Shown here one piece after another: positions 22,404 through 32,370 of a DNA stretch of 64,000 bases. Both the position numbers and the translations under genes were made by a program. The DNA comes from Arthrinium phaeospermum. Taxonomy: Eukaryota; Ascomycota; Sordariomycetes; Amphisphaeriales; Apiosporaceae. A model generated the notes under the pieces. It was not told the origin of the DNA, did no database searches, and worked only from the letters and a program-made list of their open reading frames with translations. Position 1 is the stretch's first letter. Each line of letters opens with the position of its first letter. The stretch covers positions 992,001 through 1,056,000 of the forward strand of contig QYRS01000009.1 in assembly GCA_006503535.1 (NCBI GenBank). Reading direction: 5' to 3'.

Positions 22404-23827
22404 ATGACTGTCCCCAACTTGACGTTGCGTAGTGCGCAAAAGCCATCGGCTGGTCCCGCAGATTCTCAAGGTAGATTTGTCGAGCAACCAGAGGATCGCG
22501 ACACGTTGAAGTTGATCGGAACGAGACGCTCCGTGCCAAGTAAAGAGATCAAGAACATCTTGGTCACCGGGGGCGCTGGCTTCATGTAAGTGCCTGCTCT
22601 AAAGTCATCGAAACCTTGGAGGCCTAAACGATTCTGAAACTAACCCATCATTGCAGCGGAAGTTGGGTCACCCGCCACTTGACAGTTCAGTACCCCGAAT
22701 ACAACATTGTATGCTTGGACAAACTGGACCGAGTCTCGTCTATCGCGAACGTGCGGTGCCTCTCTTCGTTTCCCAACTTCGACTTTGTCCACGGCGACTT
22801 GACGGACCATGACTTGGTGTACAGGGTGCTCACCAAACACAACATCGACTGTGTCTTGCACTTCGCCGCCTGCTCGCACGTGCAAAACTCCTTTGGGGAT
22901 CCCTCTAGCTTCACGCGGAACAACGTACAAGGCACGCAATGCCTTTTGGACGCCGTGCGCCGCTACGACGACGGTCTGAACCGCCGCGTGCACCGCTTCA
23001 TCCACGTCAGCACCGACGAGGTCTACGGCGACGCCAAGGACGAGTTCGTCGATGAGACCCAGCAGTTCAAGCCGACAAACCCCTACGCGGCCTCCAAGGC
23101 GGCGGCCGAGATGTATGTCTGGGCGTATGCGCAGTCTTTTGGCATCCCGGCGTTGGTTGTGCGCAGCAACAACGTCTACGGCCCGTGCCAATACCCCGAG
23201 AGTAAGTACCTGCAGGGTCCATCGGCTTGGTGTTTTGTTGAGCCGGAGCTGACAGATTCCACCTGTTTCTTTTGTACAATTACAGAGATCATCCCTCGCT
23301 TCTGCGCGCTCCTGTCCCAACAGCAGCCCCTGACTCTCCAGGGCACCGGCCTGAACGTCCGTCGCTACCTGTACGGCGCCGACGCCGCCGACGCCTTCGA
23401 CGTGCTCCTGCACCAGGGCGTCGTCGGCGAGGCGTACAACGTCAGCTCGGACGCGGCCGTGACCAACTTCGAGGTGGCGGTGCGCACGCTCGAGCTGTTC
23501 GGCTGCCGGCCCGAGCAGTTCCGCGACCACCTGACCTGGGTTCCCGACCGCCCGTTCAACGACCACGACTACCGGGTCGACGGCGGCAAGCTCATGGCCC
23601 TAGGCTGGCACCAGCAGGTTGCTTTCCAGGAGGGACTTCAGGCCACGATCGACTGGTATCGGAAGAACAACACCCTTTGGTGGGCGGACGCGACCGAGGC
23701 TGTCATTGCGACCTCCTTGGATTCACCAGCAAAGGATATGGAGAAGAAGTCAGGTTTCGAGGTATCGACTAGGGAGATCATCGACATCAAGGTGTCCGGG
23801 GACAGTACTCCTGTTTTGGTAGAATGA
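22404..23827 (+). CDS. NDP-glucose 4,6-dehydratase (rhamnose synthesis, RmlB/RHM-like)
   Basis: Three exons: 22404-22585, 22657-23201 and 23286-23827; 422 residues. After a ~50-residue N-terminal extension comes NILVTGGAGFIGSW (NAD site; split by intron 1), HFAACSHVQNSFGDP, the catalytic STDEVYGDAKDEF (Thr-Asp-Glu), and NPYAASKAAAEM with the SDR Tyr-Lys pair. YLYGADAADAFDVLL and VPDRPFNDHDYRVD complete the dehydratase pattern. Family knowledge: it oxidises C4 and removes water across C5/C6 to give the 4-keto-6-deoxy sugar nucleotide. The product is the substrate of the divergently encoded epimerase/reductase. All catalytic residues are present. The tail of about 60 residues beyond RmlB length has no recognised function. 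Confidence 0.92.
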
Positions 23828-24152
23828 GCTGCGGAATCCATCTTTTGTTATCATCGAATTAGACGAAGATTTCTTTTTATTAGAGTAACGCGCAGGTGCC
23901 CAGAGCTAAACACAGGAATGCAAGTATGTATCAGGCTATATAAGAATAATCTGGTTCACACCCTACTTTCTACAAAACCATGTATTATTGTCAAATGCCC
24001 TGTGCAAGGCCTGTGTGACTGTGCAGTACATGTCACCATGACTGCGGGAAGTGGATGCTCACACCCTCCGGTGACTGCAGTATTAGCTAGCAACCCGAGC
24101 AACATAAAATCCATTTTGACAATTATCATTGTTTAATATGATGCGCTTTTAA
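23828..24152. other. Spacer between convergent genes
   Basis: 325 AT-rich bases between stop codons of the dehydratase and the Myb gene. Presumed 3' UTRs; nothing else seen. Confidence 0.55.
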
Positions 24153-25524
24153 TTATCCATTTAACCGCAGCGTGACCGTAACAGAATTTCCTCTTGACGC
24201 TTGATTCTGGGTCTCAGCAAGTGCCCCGTCGATGATCTGGCTGACCAGAAGCTTGAGCTTTCCCCTAGGACAGGTCAATGAAGCCTCAAACTCGATGTCA
24301 CATGGACCGTCCCCGCCATCAGGTGAGACAGAATCGCTCCCAGAACCTGATATGTCCCCATTCTCCCTGGCCTTGGTAGACCGGAAACCCGCACTGCTGC
24401 TATTATTCGACATGCTCACCGCATTCTGGCAATTGGTTGCCATATCCTGCGTGCAATCTTCCTCGCCGCCACCGTTTGGAGGCAACGCACCTAGGAATGC
24501 GCTCGTGCCCTGATCGTCCCAAGCTGTCTGGTTGGTAGTGGATGGTGTGATTGTCTGTGAAGCATCCTCGTCTCTCCGGTATTTACTGTCAGACATGGAA
24601 TGATGTCCATCAGAGACTCCAAAGTTGGCCATGTCTGTTATGTACTGTGTATTATCTGAGAACGACCGGTCGCCTGCGTTCATCCTGGTGACTTCGTGAT
24701 CCGCACCTCCGAGGCCGCCGCCATTGGCAGCACCAAAGAAGCCAAACAGGTCGACGACGCTGGCGGGGGAAGACATAGGGGTCGTGTGTAGGCTAGTGAT
24801 TGCTGGGTTGCCGGACAGACGGGGCCGCCGTGTTGTGTCCTGCCCCAAGACCAGATCGATCTCGGGATCAGACTCTGCCCGACGTTTCAGGCGGCGCATG
24901 AGGAGAGAATGTCTATTTTTGAGGGCCAGCGGGGCCCGCGACTCGAAGAAGCTGCTCGCCATGAACTTCCAGTTGTGCCCGTAGGTGGTAACGAGATTGA
25001 GGAGGTGATCGTCCTGTCACGATGCAGAGCATCCAATGTTAACCAAAGAGGTTCAGCTCGGAGAAGTACGCAACACCCCTTGGCGCCAGTGTATCCAATA
25101 AGCACAAAACCCGCCATGCACGACGACTCGTGGTTGCGCAGGTCAGCGGAGCAATCTGCTGCTGTGCTACAGAGAGACCCACCAACCTTTAATGAACTAC
25201 TCTATACCCGGCATGACAACAAATTCAAGAGATACTGACTTCTTCTATGGTCCATGCACTGTGGTCAAGCTCTGGGTTCAGCTTCTCTGTCCAGCGTTTC
25301 GCACATTGGTCCCCGTTGCGGGTGCCCATCTCAGCAGCCACGGCCACCCATCGAGTGCCGTGCTTTGCCACTGCCTCTCGAAGTTGTGCATCCTCGAACG
25401 GCAGCCAGGTTCCGGTCCGGGGAGGTTTCCACTGCTGTTCTTCGCTCTGTTGCCGAGAAGATTGTGATTGCAAGGGAGGGCTGCGGGTGCTCATGATTTG
25501 GGCCGGACTGTCGAGGGTTTCCAT
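24153..25524 (-). CDS. Two-repeat Myb-type DNA-binding protein
   Basis: Two exons, 25524-25240 and 25013-24153, joined across a 226-bp intron that falls between the Myb repeats; 381 residues from the ATG at 25524. Repeat 1 has TWLPFEDAQLREAVAKHGTRW and ends in NGDQCAKRWTEKLNP; repeat 2 has SAWTIEEDDHLLNLV, YGHNWKFM and PLALKNRHSLLMRRLKRR. The regularly spaced tryptophans identify SANT/Myb helices. The remaining ~220 residues are Ser/Gly/Asn-rich and probably disordered, as in a transcription factor. Another in-frame ATG lies at 25560 and the start is uncertain. The gene sits between the rhamnose pair and the PKS cluster, so control of either is possible but unsupported. Confidence 0.82.
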
Positions 25525-26107
25525 GTCTCGTTTATAAGCGCGCGAGACTGGCCGGCGCATTCTGCGAGGAGACCAACAGAGTATAATATATTCCAAAAAG
25601 GCCCTGCAACCTAAGGGGCTGAGCAGTGTTCTAGAAAATGTCTGGGCTACGGAGAGTTGTCTGGACATCAAGACAATCAATCGCCTTCCTATTATGAAAT
25701 GGTACGATTGATTGGTGGAATATGCCCAGAATGCAGGTTACGATGGAAAGAGGCTAGACCCCATATTGATATTGTAGGGCTGTGGCTTACGGCTGAGACA
25801 TTCTGGGACCCAAGTTCAAGTTTTACAGCTCCTCTACGTAGCTGTCCCAACGGCCTGCATATGAGGCTGGGGGCCAGAACCCGTCATCCGATTGCGGTTT
25901 ACCGTAAAAGGACGAATTGTCTCTTTGAAGTTTCGGTGGTAGCCGGGACCATTCCTGTTCGGTGCATTGGCTGTTTGCTGCGTTGAAAACGGAATCCCGC
26001 CGTCTCTTTTGCCTGCTTGTCCATGCGCATGCTCTCATTGGTCTGTCGGTGCCGATGCGATTGGAAGAAGAGATCCGAGCCATCCCTGTCCTGAGCTAAG
26101 CCAAACT

Positions 26108-26178
26108 GGTCGCTTATACGGACCGGACATGGTCGCTTATATACGGACAGAACATGGGCGCTTATACGGACAGGACAG
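26108..26178. repeat. Three tandem copies of a 23-25 bp unit
   Basis: Units start at 26108, 26131 and 26156. Each has the core CGCTTATACGGAC followed by (C/A)GGACA or a one-base variant; the middle copy has an extra TA. Non-coding minisatellite or clustered binding site. Confidence 0.85.
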
Positions 26179-26894
26179 TTAGACGAGACTCAGACGAAAA
26201 TGGGGGGGAACCGTAAGTCCAATCCGACAACCTCGTCTATTCATCGGTCTCACATATCTTATTTCAGTCTTACATAAGACGCAACAATGTAATTAACCGT
26301 CGTAATACAATTGGTACACGGAACGGTATCGGATTAAGCACGTAAGGTCGTTCGGCATCGTCTTTCCTCAACATACGTAATCTTGTCATACGATAGGCAA
26401 TTATGCATAGTCCTTTGTTCTTGTGAGTAGACCCGGCCAGATTGGGTGTGCTCGAGCCCCCACACCCTCTCCCCTTTCACCAGTAACGCAAAATTGCTTG
26501 CATCTGACGATATCGTTGGCTCACCGCTACTCCTATGGCAGTTTTTGTTTCCATTCCCTTTGCATTATTATCGTGGTGCCAATGTGTCGCGGAGGTCTGT
26601 CCGCGCGAGGCTGCCACTGGGTGCCTTCCTTTTTGGTCTGAGAGGACAAGGCTCTGTAAGCTGAGATGTCGCGATAAAGAAAAAGATATCTGTGGGCCGT
26701 AACTAAAGACTAAGGCCAGGGAGGTTACAAGCGTAATCTGTGGACAGACAACAGTCAGCATGTTCATCGTGCAATAACTTCCAATGGATATGTCTTGGAC
26801 GGGGAGACCCGATTGGCTCCTACCGGTTGCAGGCCAGGGATGAGGTTGTTTGCACGCCAGTGCCAGCTTGTGTAACCACACTCCCAAATTCCGA

Positions 26895-26948
26895 GGAATT
26901 TGTCAGCGAGCCTGTTGGCCCGCCAGAACCTTACGGAATTTGTCAGCG
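26895..26948. repeat. Direct repeat pair GGAATTTGTCAGCG, 40 bp apart
   Basis: Exact 14-base copies at 26895-26908 and 26935-26948, about 160-215 bp before the ATG of the MFS transporter. Their position suggests paired regulator sites; no known factor is recognised. Confidence 0.7.
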
Positions 26949-27108
26949 TGGAAATTCAGAAGCCAGACTCATACCATACAAGAATGCCTGACCAACCCCT
27001 CCGCTCCGACTCCGAGTGAGGCTCAAGGTCACTAGAAGTCACACATCTCTACCCTACTTAGCCTCAGACTCTGAATCTTTCACCTTCCGCTTGTTCTCCA
27101 TCCCCACC

Positions 27109-28793
27109 ATGCAGTCTCTCATGCAATATCGTCGCTTGCGACGTGATGTCGAGCAAGACCTTGCACGTACCAAACAAGATGCCTTTCAGCACCACCAGCC
27201 CGAGAAGGGTAACAAGGTGGAATCCAGTAGTTCAAGCAATCGTGCCGTGGAACCAACAGAGAGAGAGCAGGAAGATTCGGCCGATCAGCCCCGAGTACCG
27301 GGTGTAACCTTGTCCCGTCCAGCCGAGGAGGACGGCAAGGTCGTCTTTTTGGTCGGCTGGAAAGACCAGGACGCCAACAACCCGCAGGAATGGAGCCTGG
27401 CCAAGAAATGGATTGCCATGGTGGCTTGTTGTTTGCTGTCGATTGCCTTGACCATACCCACCTCGATCGACGGTCCCACCCAAGAAGCCTTCGATGAGCA
27501 CTACGGAGTCAACCCCATGCAGGGATCCATGGTGACCGGCATCTTCCTGATCGGGATTGCCGTTGGCTCCTTGGTTTCGGGCCCTCTCTCCGAGACATTC
27601 GGACGCAACATCATCTACTTTACTGCCATGATCTTTGTCATGCTCTTCTCCATGGCCAAGGCTCTGGCCCCGAACTACGGCGCCGCCCTGGCCTTTCGTT
27701 TCCTCAACGCCGTCTTCGCAGCGACGCCCATGACGGTGGCCGGCGGCACGGTGGGAGATATCTGGACCCCAATGCAGATCCCCTTTGGCCTGCCCTTCAT
27801 AACCTTTTGCGCCTACGCGGGGCCGATCCTGGGACCCGTCATCGCGGCCTACACGCCCGAGATCGGGTTTCAGTGGGCCGACTGGATCTCCATGATCATC
27901 ATTGGGGCCGCCCTCGTCCTGGTCCTGCTGGTGCAGCCCGAGACCTACAGCCCGTTGCTGTTGGAGTGGCGCGCCAAGCACCTGCGCGACCTGACGGGCG
28001 ACCAGCGCTACCAAGCCGAACACGCGTCGGCCAGCTCCCTCGGCTCCCGGCTGGCTGTCAACCTGTACCGGCCCTTTTCGCTGGCACTCACGGAGCCCAT
28101 TATCATCATCTTCACCTTCTACCTCATCCTGCTCTATTTCGTCCTCTTCACCTTCCTCAACGGCTACCCCTACATCTTCACCCGTGTCTACGGCGTCTCT
28201 TTGAGCATCACCTTCGTCATCTTTGCGGCCATGATGCCCGGCGTTTTCATCGGCCTGCTCATGATCCCGTACATCTACCATCTCACCAAGAAGGCGGGGG
28301 CCAAGGCGGCCGCCGCGGGACAACCCCTGGCGCCCGAGGTGTCTTTGTATTGGGCCATGGCCGGAGCCTCCTTGTTCATGCCCATTTCCCTATTTTGGAT
28401 GGGCTGGACCTGCTATGTAAGTAACTCCCCTTGGGCTTTGTGACACAGCGCTGACTTGTAGGACAGCCCGACATTAGCATATGGTCCCCCATTGTCGCCT
28501 CGGGCTTCTTCGGCTACGCCCTGGTCTGCATCTTCACGACGTCGTACATGTACATCATCTACGTCTACCTGCAGTACGCGGCCTCGGCCCTGGGCTTCAT
28601 GACCTTTGCCCGGTACCTCATCTCCGGCGCGCTGAGCCCGGCCTCCATCGCCATGTACGAGAACATCGGCCCGCACTGGTCGTTGACGATTGTGGGGATC
28701 GTGGCCACGCTCATGGCGCCGGTGCCGTTCCTCCTCTACCGATATGGGCACAAGGTGCGTGCTATGAGCAAGAATGTGCAGAACAAGGCCTAA
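27109..28793 (+). CDS. DHA1-type MFS transporter
   Basis: Two exons, 27109-28416 and 28467-28793, with a 50-bp intron; 544 residues. A hydrophilic N-terminus of about 100 residues precedes 12 expected membrane helices. Motifs: NNPQEWSLAKKW before helix 1, SGPLSETFGRNIIY (the loop 2-3 motif A, with Gly-Arg), and the multidrug-exporter segment ending WTCYPDISIWSPIVASGFF after splicing. Family knowledge: drug:H+ antiporters of the DHA1 group export toxic compounds and metabolites across the plasma membrane. It stands at the head of a same-strand row with an acyltransferase and a PKS, so export of the polyketide is the likely job. The upstream ORF extension to 27016 has no ATG, so the ATG in CACCATGC at 27109 is used. 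Confidence 0.92.
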
Positions 28794-29960
28794 ACTTCGA
28801 CGGAGTGACGAGGGAGAGTCTTGCGGACTGATGATTCAAGCTTGACACGGTGCTATTGTGGAATTGTGTGTGGGGGGAGGGGGGTGGACAACCGCGTAAA
28901 CTGCCAAGAGGAGAGTGCGTTGAAGAAGAAGGGATAGATATGAAAAGTAAATTGCTTTATTTAGACCATTTCAAAACATAGAGCTTTCATAGTTATGATA
29001 CTCAACGACGACTATAATTTCTCAAAATGACCATGTATGCCGTGGAAATCAAAAGGTTGCTCTTCTGTCCCTAGCTAGGGAGCTCGGCATATCCCATTCT
29101 CTTCAATTTCCCTGCCTTGTCGGATGCAAAGACTATTCGCCACTTTGCCAACATACCGCTAAGATGCTCATAACTTCCTTAACCTTTGCCTTGCATACTT
29201 GGCTTTGTTCTTTTCGTCTTAATAGACACTCACCTTGATCAAGGGCTAGTAGTACTCACCTTGTACCACGTCAGCGTACCTAGGGAGGCACATAGAGGGT
29301 CAATGTATATACAATTTGTATAATTGAGCTCCTCTCTCCTAGCAGCTTGACCAATCTCCGTTTAAAAGTGGTTAATAATCCAGGAAAGATAAGGTCTGGT
29401 TACCCAACCAACCGTGCGTCTCTGCCGCAAGATAATCCTAGTAAGCTGCAGTGGCAATTCGACATCCGATGATTACCTACATCCGTACTTGATAGCGTTG
29501 CTTATGAATACGAAACTATTATGTAGCCGCCACTCCATGGTATCTTACGTGCAGCAAGATAATGCGGAGTTAGAAGAGTGAGATTCGGAGTCAGAATTGC
29601 ATGGATGAAGCTGAAATCAGCTGTCTGCCGGAGTTATCTACTTCAATGCCACCTATTAGCGGAAACGGACTTTAGGGAAACGAAGACGACAGTACAGTCA
29701 GCAAGTAAGAAATTGGTTACACCTTAGTGTGCCAAAATGCAGATACAGAATCCAAGTGGTGTCTAAGCTGTATAGCTCAAAAAGGGAGGGAGTGTTACTA
29801 TGGAACCTATGGCATAATACTGCAATTAGTAATGATAGTTCTGAACATCTTTCTCAGTTAATATAGGGGGCCTGATCCAAATCTTCTGTCGGAACCATAA
29901 TACGTAGACACTGAAGTAATTGATCAGAATCAGAAAGCACAGACAACAAAACTTTCAGCC
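28794..29960. other. 1.17 kb AT-rich intergenic DNA
   Basis: Carries the 3' UTR of the transporter and the promoter of the acyltransferase. No open frame of note on either strand. Confidence 0.55.
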
Positions 29961-31534
29961 ATGTCTTCAGAAGAAAGATCCATTATCCTCAGCCCACTAG
30001 ACTACATTCCACCACGCAATTATGTCCGTCTCGTCTTTCCGATACCTCTCAAGGCGGAGGCAGACGGAATGACAGTCTTTCAGGAACTCCGAGAAGCCTT
30101 GCACAAGACCTTTGCCCAGGAGAGCTGGCTGGCTGGCAAGGTATTCCGCCAGCGCACCGATGCGCCGGAATGGCGACCAGGCCAGCTGGAGATTCGCTAC
30201 CGCCCGTATTCGCTCGATGGGCCCCTACCATACCAGATCAAATACCATGAGCTTGACACGGAATGGACGTACGCCGAGTTTAGGGACGCCGGCTTCCCCG
30301 CCGTGTTCCCGGAAGAGGCGCTGCTGGACGCTCCCCGCGTGGGCGACGTGGAGGGCCAAGGCGCCGACATCTTCCTGGCGCAGGTCAATTACCTACCCGG
30401 GGGCGTCCTGCTCGCCATGACGACGTCCCACTCCGCCCTGGACGCGGCGGGCATGCTGAATGTCACTCAATTGTGGGCCGAGAACTTCCGCGAGCTGCAC
30501 GGCCGCGACAAGGGAGGGCAGCTCGCGGCGTCGCGCTTCTCGCCAGCCGACAACGACCGCGGCCTCCCGGAGAGTCTCTGGCAGCGCGAAACCGCCGGGC
30601 GGCAGCCGAAGAACCCCGAAGACCCCTGGCTTAGAGCACTGGTGGGCTGGACTTGGATCATCCAGGGCACGAGCCAGCGGGAGGGTGCCAGGAGGTAGAG
30701 GCCGCCGCCGCAACCCAGGAGCCACAGCAGGAGCATAGCTCGCCAGTACGCGTCATGATCAACAAGATCCTTTTCCTCTCCAGCAGTGACATGACGGCGC
30801 TGCAGAAGGAGTGCGCCGCCGAGCCGCTCCCGGCCGGGGCCGCCCCCCTGTCCGTCAGCGACTGCATCAACGCACTCTTCTGGCGCGGGGTGATGCGGGC
30901 GCGGGCGCAGGCGGCCGAGGCGCGCGGCCGGCCCCTGGACCCCGTGTCCGTCTTCGAGTCTCCCGTCGACGTGCGGGACGCCTTTGCGCCCGACCTACCG
31001 GCCGATTACCTCGGAAACTGCTTCGTGCTCAACACGGCGCGTCTGCCGCTCGCCCATCTCTTCGGCGACTACCATGGCGGCGTCGTCCCGCCCTCCTCCG
31101 CCTCCGCCTCCGCCTCCCAAACCAAGAAGACGCTGGGCGCCGTGGCGCAGACGCTGCGGCACGGCGCCTCGCGCGTCGACCGCGCCGCCGTCCACGACGC
31201 GTACGCCCTCCTGCGCGCGGCGCCCGACCTGGGGCGCGTGCGCGGGCGCTTCGTCGAGCGGCCGGGCTCGGCCGACCTGCTGCTCTCCAATCTCGTCATG
31301 TTTCCCATGGGAGACCTGGCGTTCGGCGACCGGCTGTTCGGCAACGGCGGCGTCCCGCAGGCGATGCGCATCGTGCACGCCGGGTACGCGGCCGACGTGC
31401 GGCTCGGCCACGTGCTGCCCCGGAACCCGGTCCACGGGGGCGTCGAGCTGAGCGTGAACCTGTTCGAGGACGAGTGGCCGTACCTGGAGGCGGACGAGGA
31501 GTTTAACAGATACCTCGTCATGATTGAGGAGTAG
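29961..31534 (+). CDS. BAHD-like acyltransferase (trichothecene 3-O-acetyltransferase type)
   Basis: Modelled as exons 29961-30641 and 30692-31534, 507 residues, a normal length for the family. The catalytic HxxxD is in TSHSALDAAG (His157, Asp161). The second half has LSVSDCINALFWRGVMRAR, DYLGNCFVLN and the FPMGDLAFGDRLFGNGG block that replaces the plant DFGWG motif. Family knowledge: acyl-CoA-dependent O-acylation of alcohols in secondary metabolites. The 50-bp intron (GTGGGC...CCAG) lacks a clear branch site. The first frame runs on to 30698 with plausible residues (VGWTWIIQG), so a frameshift at about 30680-30700 is an alternative. It lies between the exporter and the PKS and probably acylates the polyketide. 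Confidence 0.82.
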
Positions 31535-31762
31535 ATATCTGATGTCTGCCCCCTTGGAGAAGATAGTTACTACTGGCGCGGTTTTTTATTTAAATGACAC
31601 CATATTTACTATGTTTACCACGTTTAAGATCCACATTAGGGATATCTGCTCTTTTCGTAGCCGAACTTTGCATTTTGCATGGATAGTACATTACGAATGA
31701 TGAAGCTTTCTTTTAGTACTGGTCTCATACTATTTGAAAATTTTGTCACGACTTGCCTTGTG

Positions 31763-31787
31763 AAAAAAAAAAAATAAAAAAAAAAAA
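31763..31787. repeat. Poly-A run (A12 T A12)
   Basis: Twenty-five bases that are all A except one T, about 230 bp after the acyltransferase stop. Confidence 0.9.
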
Positions 31788-32273
31788 TAGAGGCCATATT
31801 GCTGGAGCGTGCCGGCCTACGACGCTTCGCTAATGTGGATTCATTTCATTTCATATTGATTTCTACCTAAGGCAGCAACCCATAGACTTCACAATGGCCG
31901 TCTAGGCCGGCTACTTTTAATACATAAACCCTTAAAGCTTTCTCGGCCGGTAATGGAGAGGAGAAATGCTGATGGGGATGTGCGGCATATCCGTTCTCTT
32001 CGAAATTTCGGAATGGTGGTATGAAAACGCACTCTAAGGTCAATTCAGCGCAGTGTAGTCATACTGCAGTGCCAGAATCAGACGTGAGCAAGGCATGACT
32101 CCAGTTCACTCCAGATAACTCCAGATGACTCGGGGGCCAACGTAAGCTTCTGAAAGCTTACATAACGCGCAACACTATGCAAGAGGCGACGTGTGAGGCA
32201 TAGGCACATGACCTAACTCTATGTCCATCATACAGAATCCACCGTGTATATCCTGTCCATGAGAGAGGCCTTG

Positions 32274-32279
32274 TATAAG
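32274..32279 (+). promoter_or_regulatory. Possible TATA-like element of the PKS gene
   Basis: TATAAG inside TTGTATAAGG, about 92 bp before the PKS ATG. Position fits a core promoter; sequence match only. Confidence 0.4.
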
Positions 32280-32370
32280 GGTTCTACCCAGTCCGGTTAC
32301 ATCGCAGTCGCAGGAAGAATGGCAGAGGAGATGCAAAGCAGGCCAAGGATAACTGATTCACTATACCAAG

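Larger units (their letters stand above)
25525..27108. other. 1.6 kb intergenic region with repeats
   Basis: No convincing gene. Holds the promoters of the Myb gene (minus) and the MFS gene (plus). Three tandem repeats at 26108-26178 and a direct repeat pair at 26895-26948 are listed separately. The 26200-26420 part is AT-rich with many TACGTA-like steps. Confidence 0.55.
31535..32370. other. Intergenic, PKS promoter
   Basis: 836 bp; left part is the 3' UTR of the acyltransferase with a poly-A run. Right part contains the PKS promoter. No gene seen. Confidence 0.6.

Noticed and set aside
22640..23566. 308-residue minus-strand frame opposite the dehydratase
   Set aside because: Shadow of a gene with full catalytic motifs.
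27232..28323. 363-residue minus-strand frame opposite the MFS gene
   Set aside because: Antisense shadow of a clear transporter; composition (Gly/Asp/Gln/Arg) is the complement of the membrane protein codons.
31763..31787. Poly-A run as a retroposon tail
   Set aside because: The gene before it is 230 bp away and no element body or duplication is visible.
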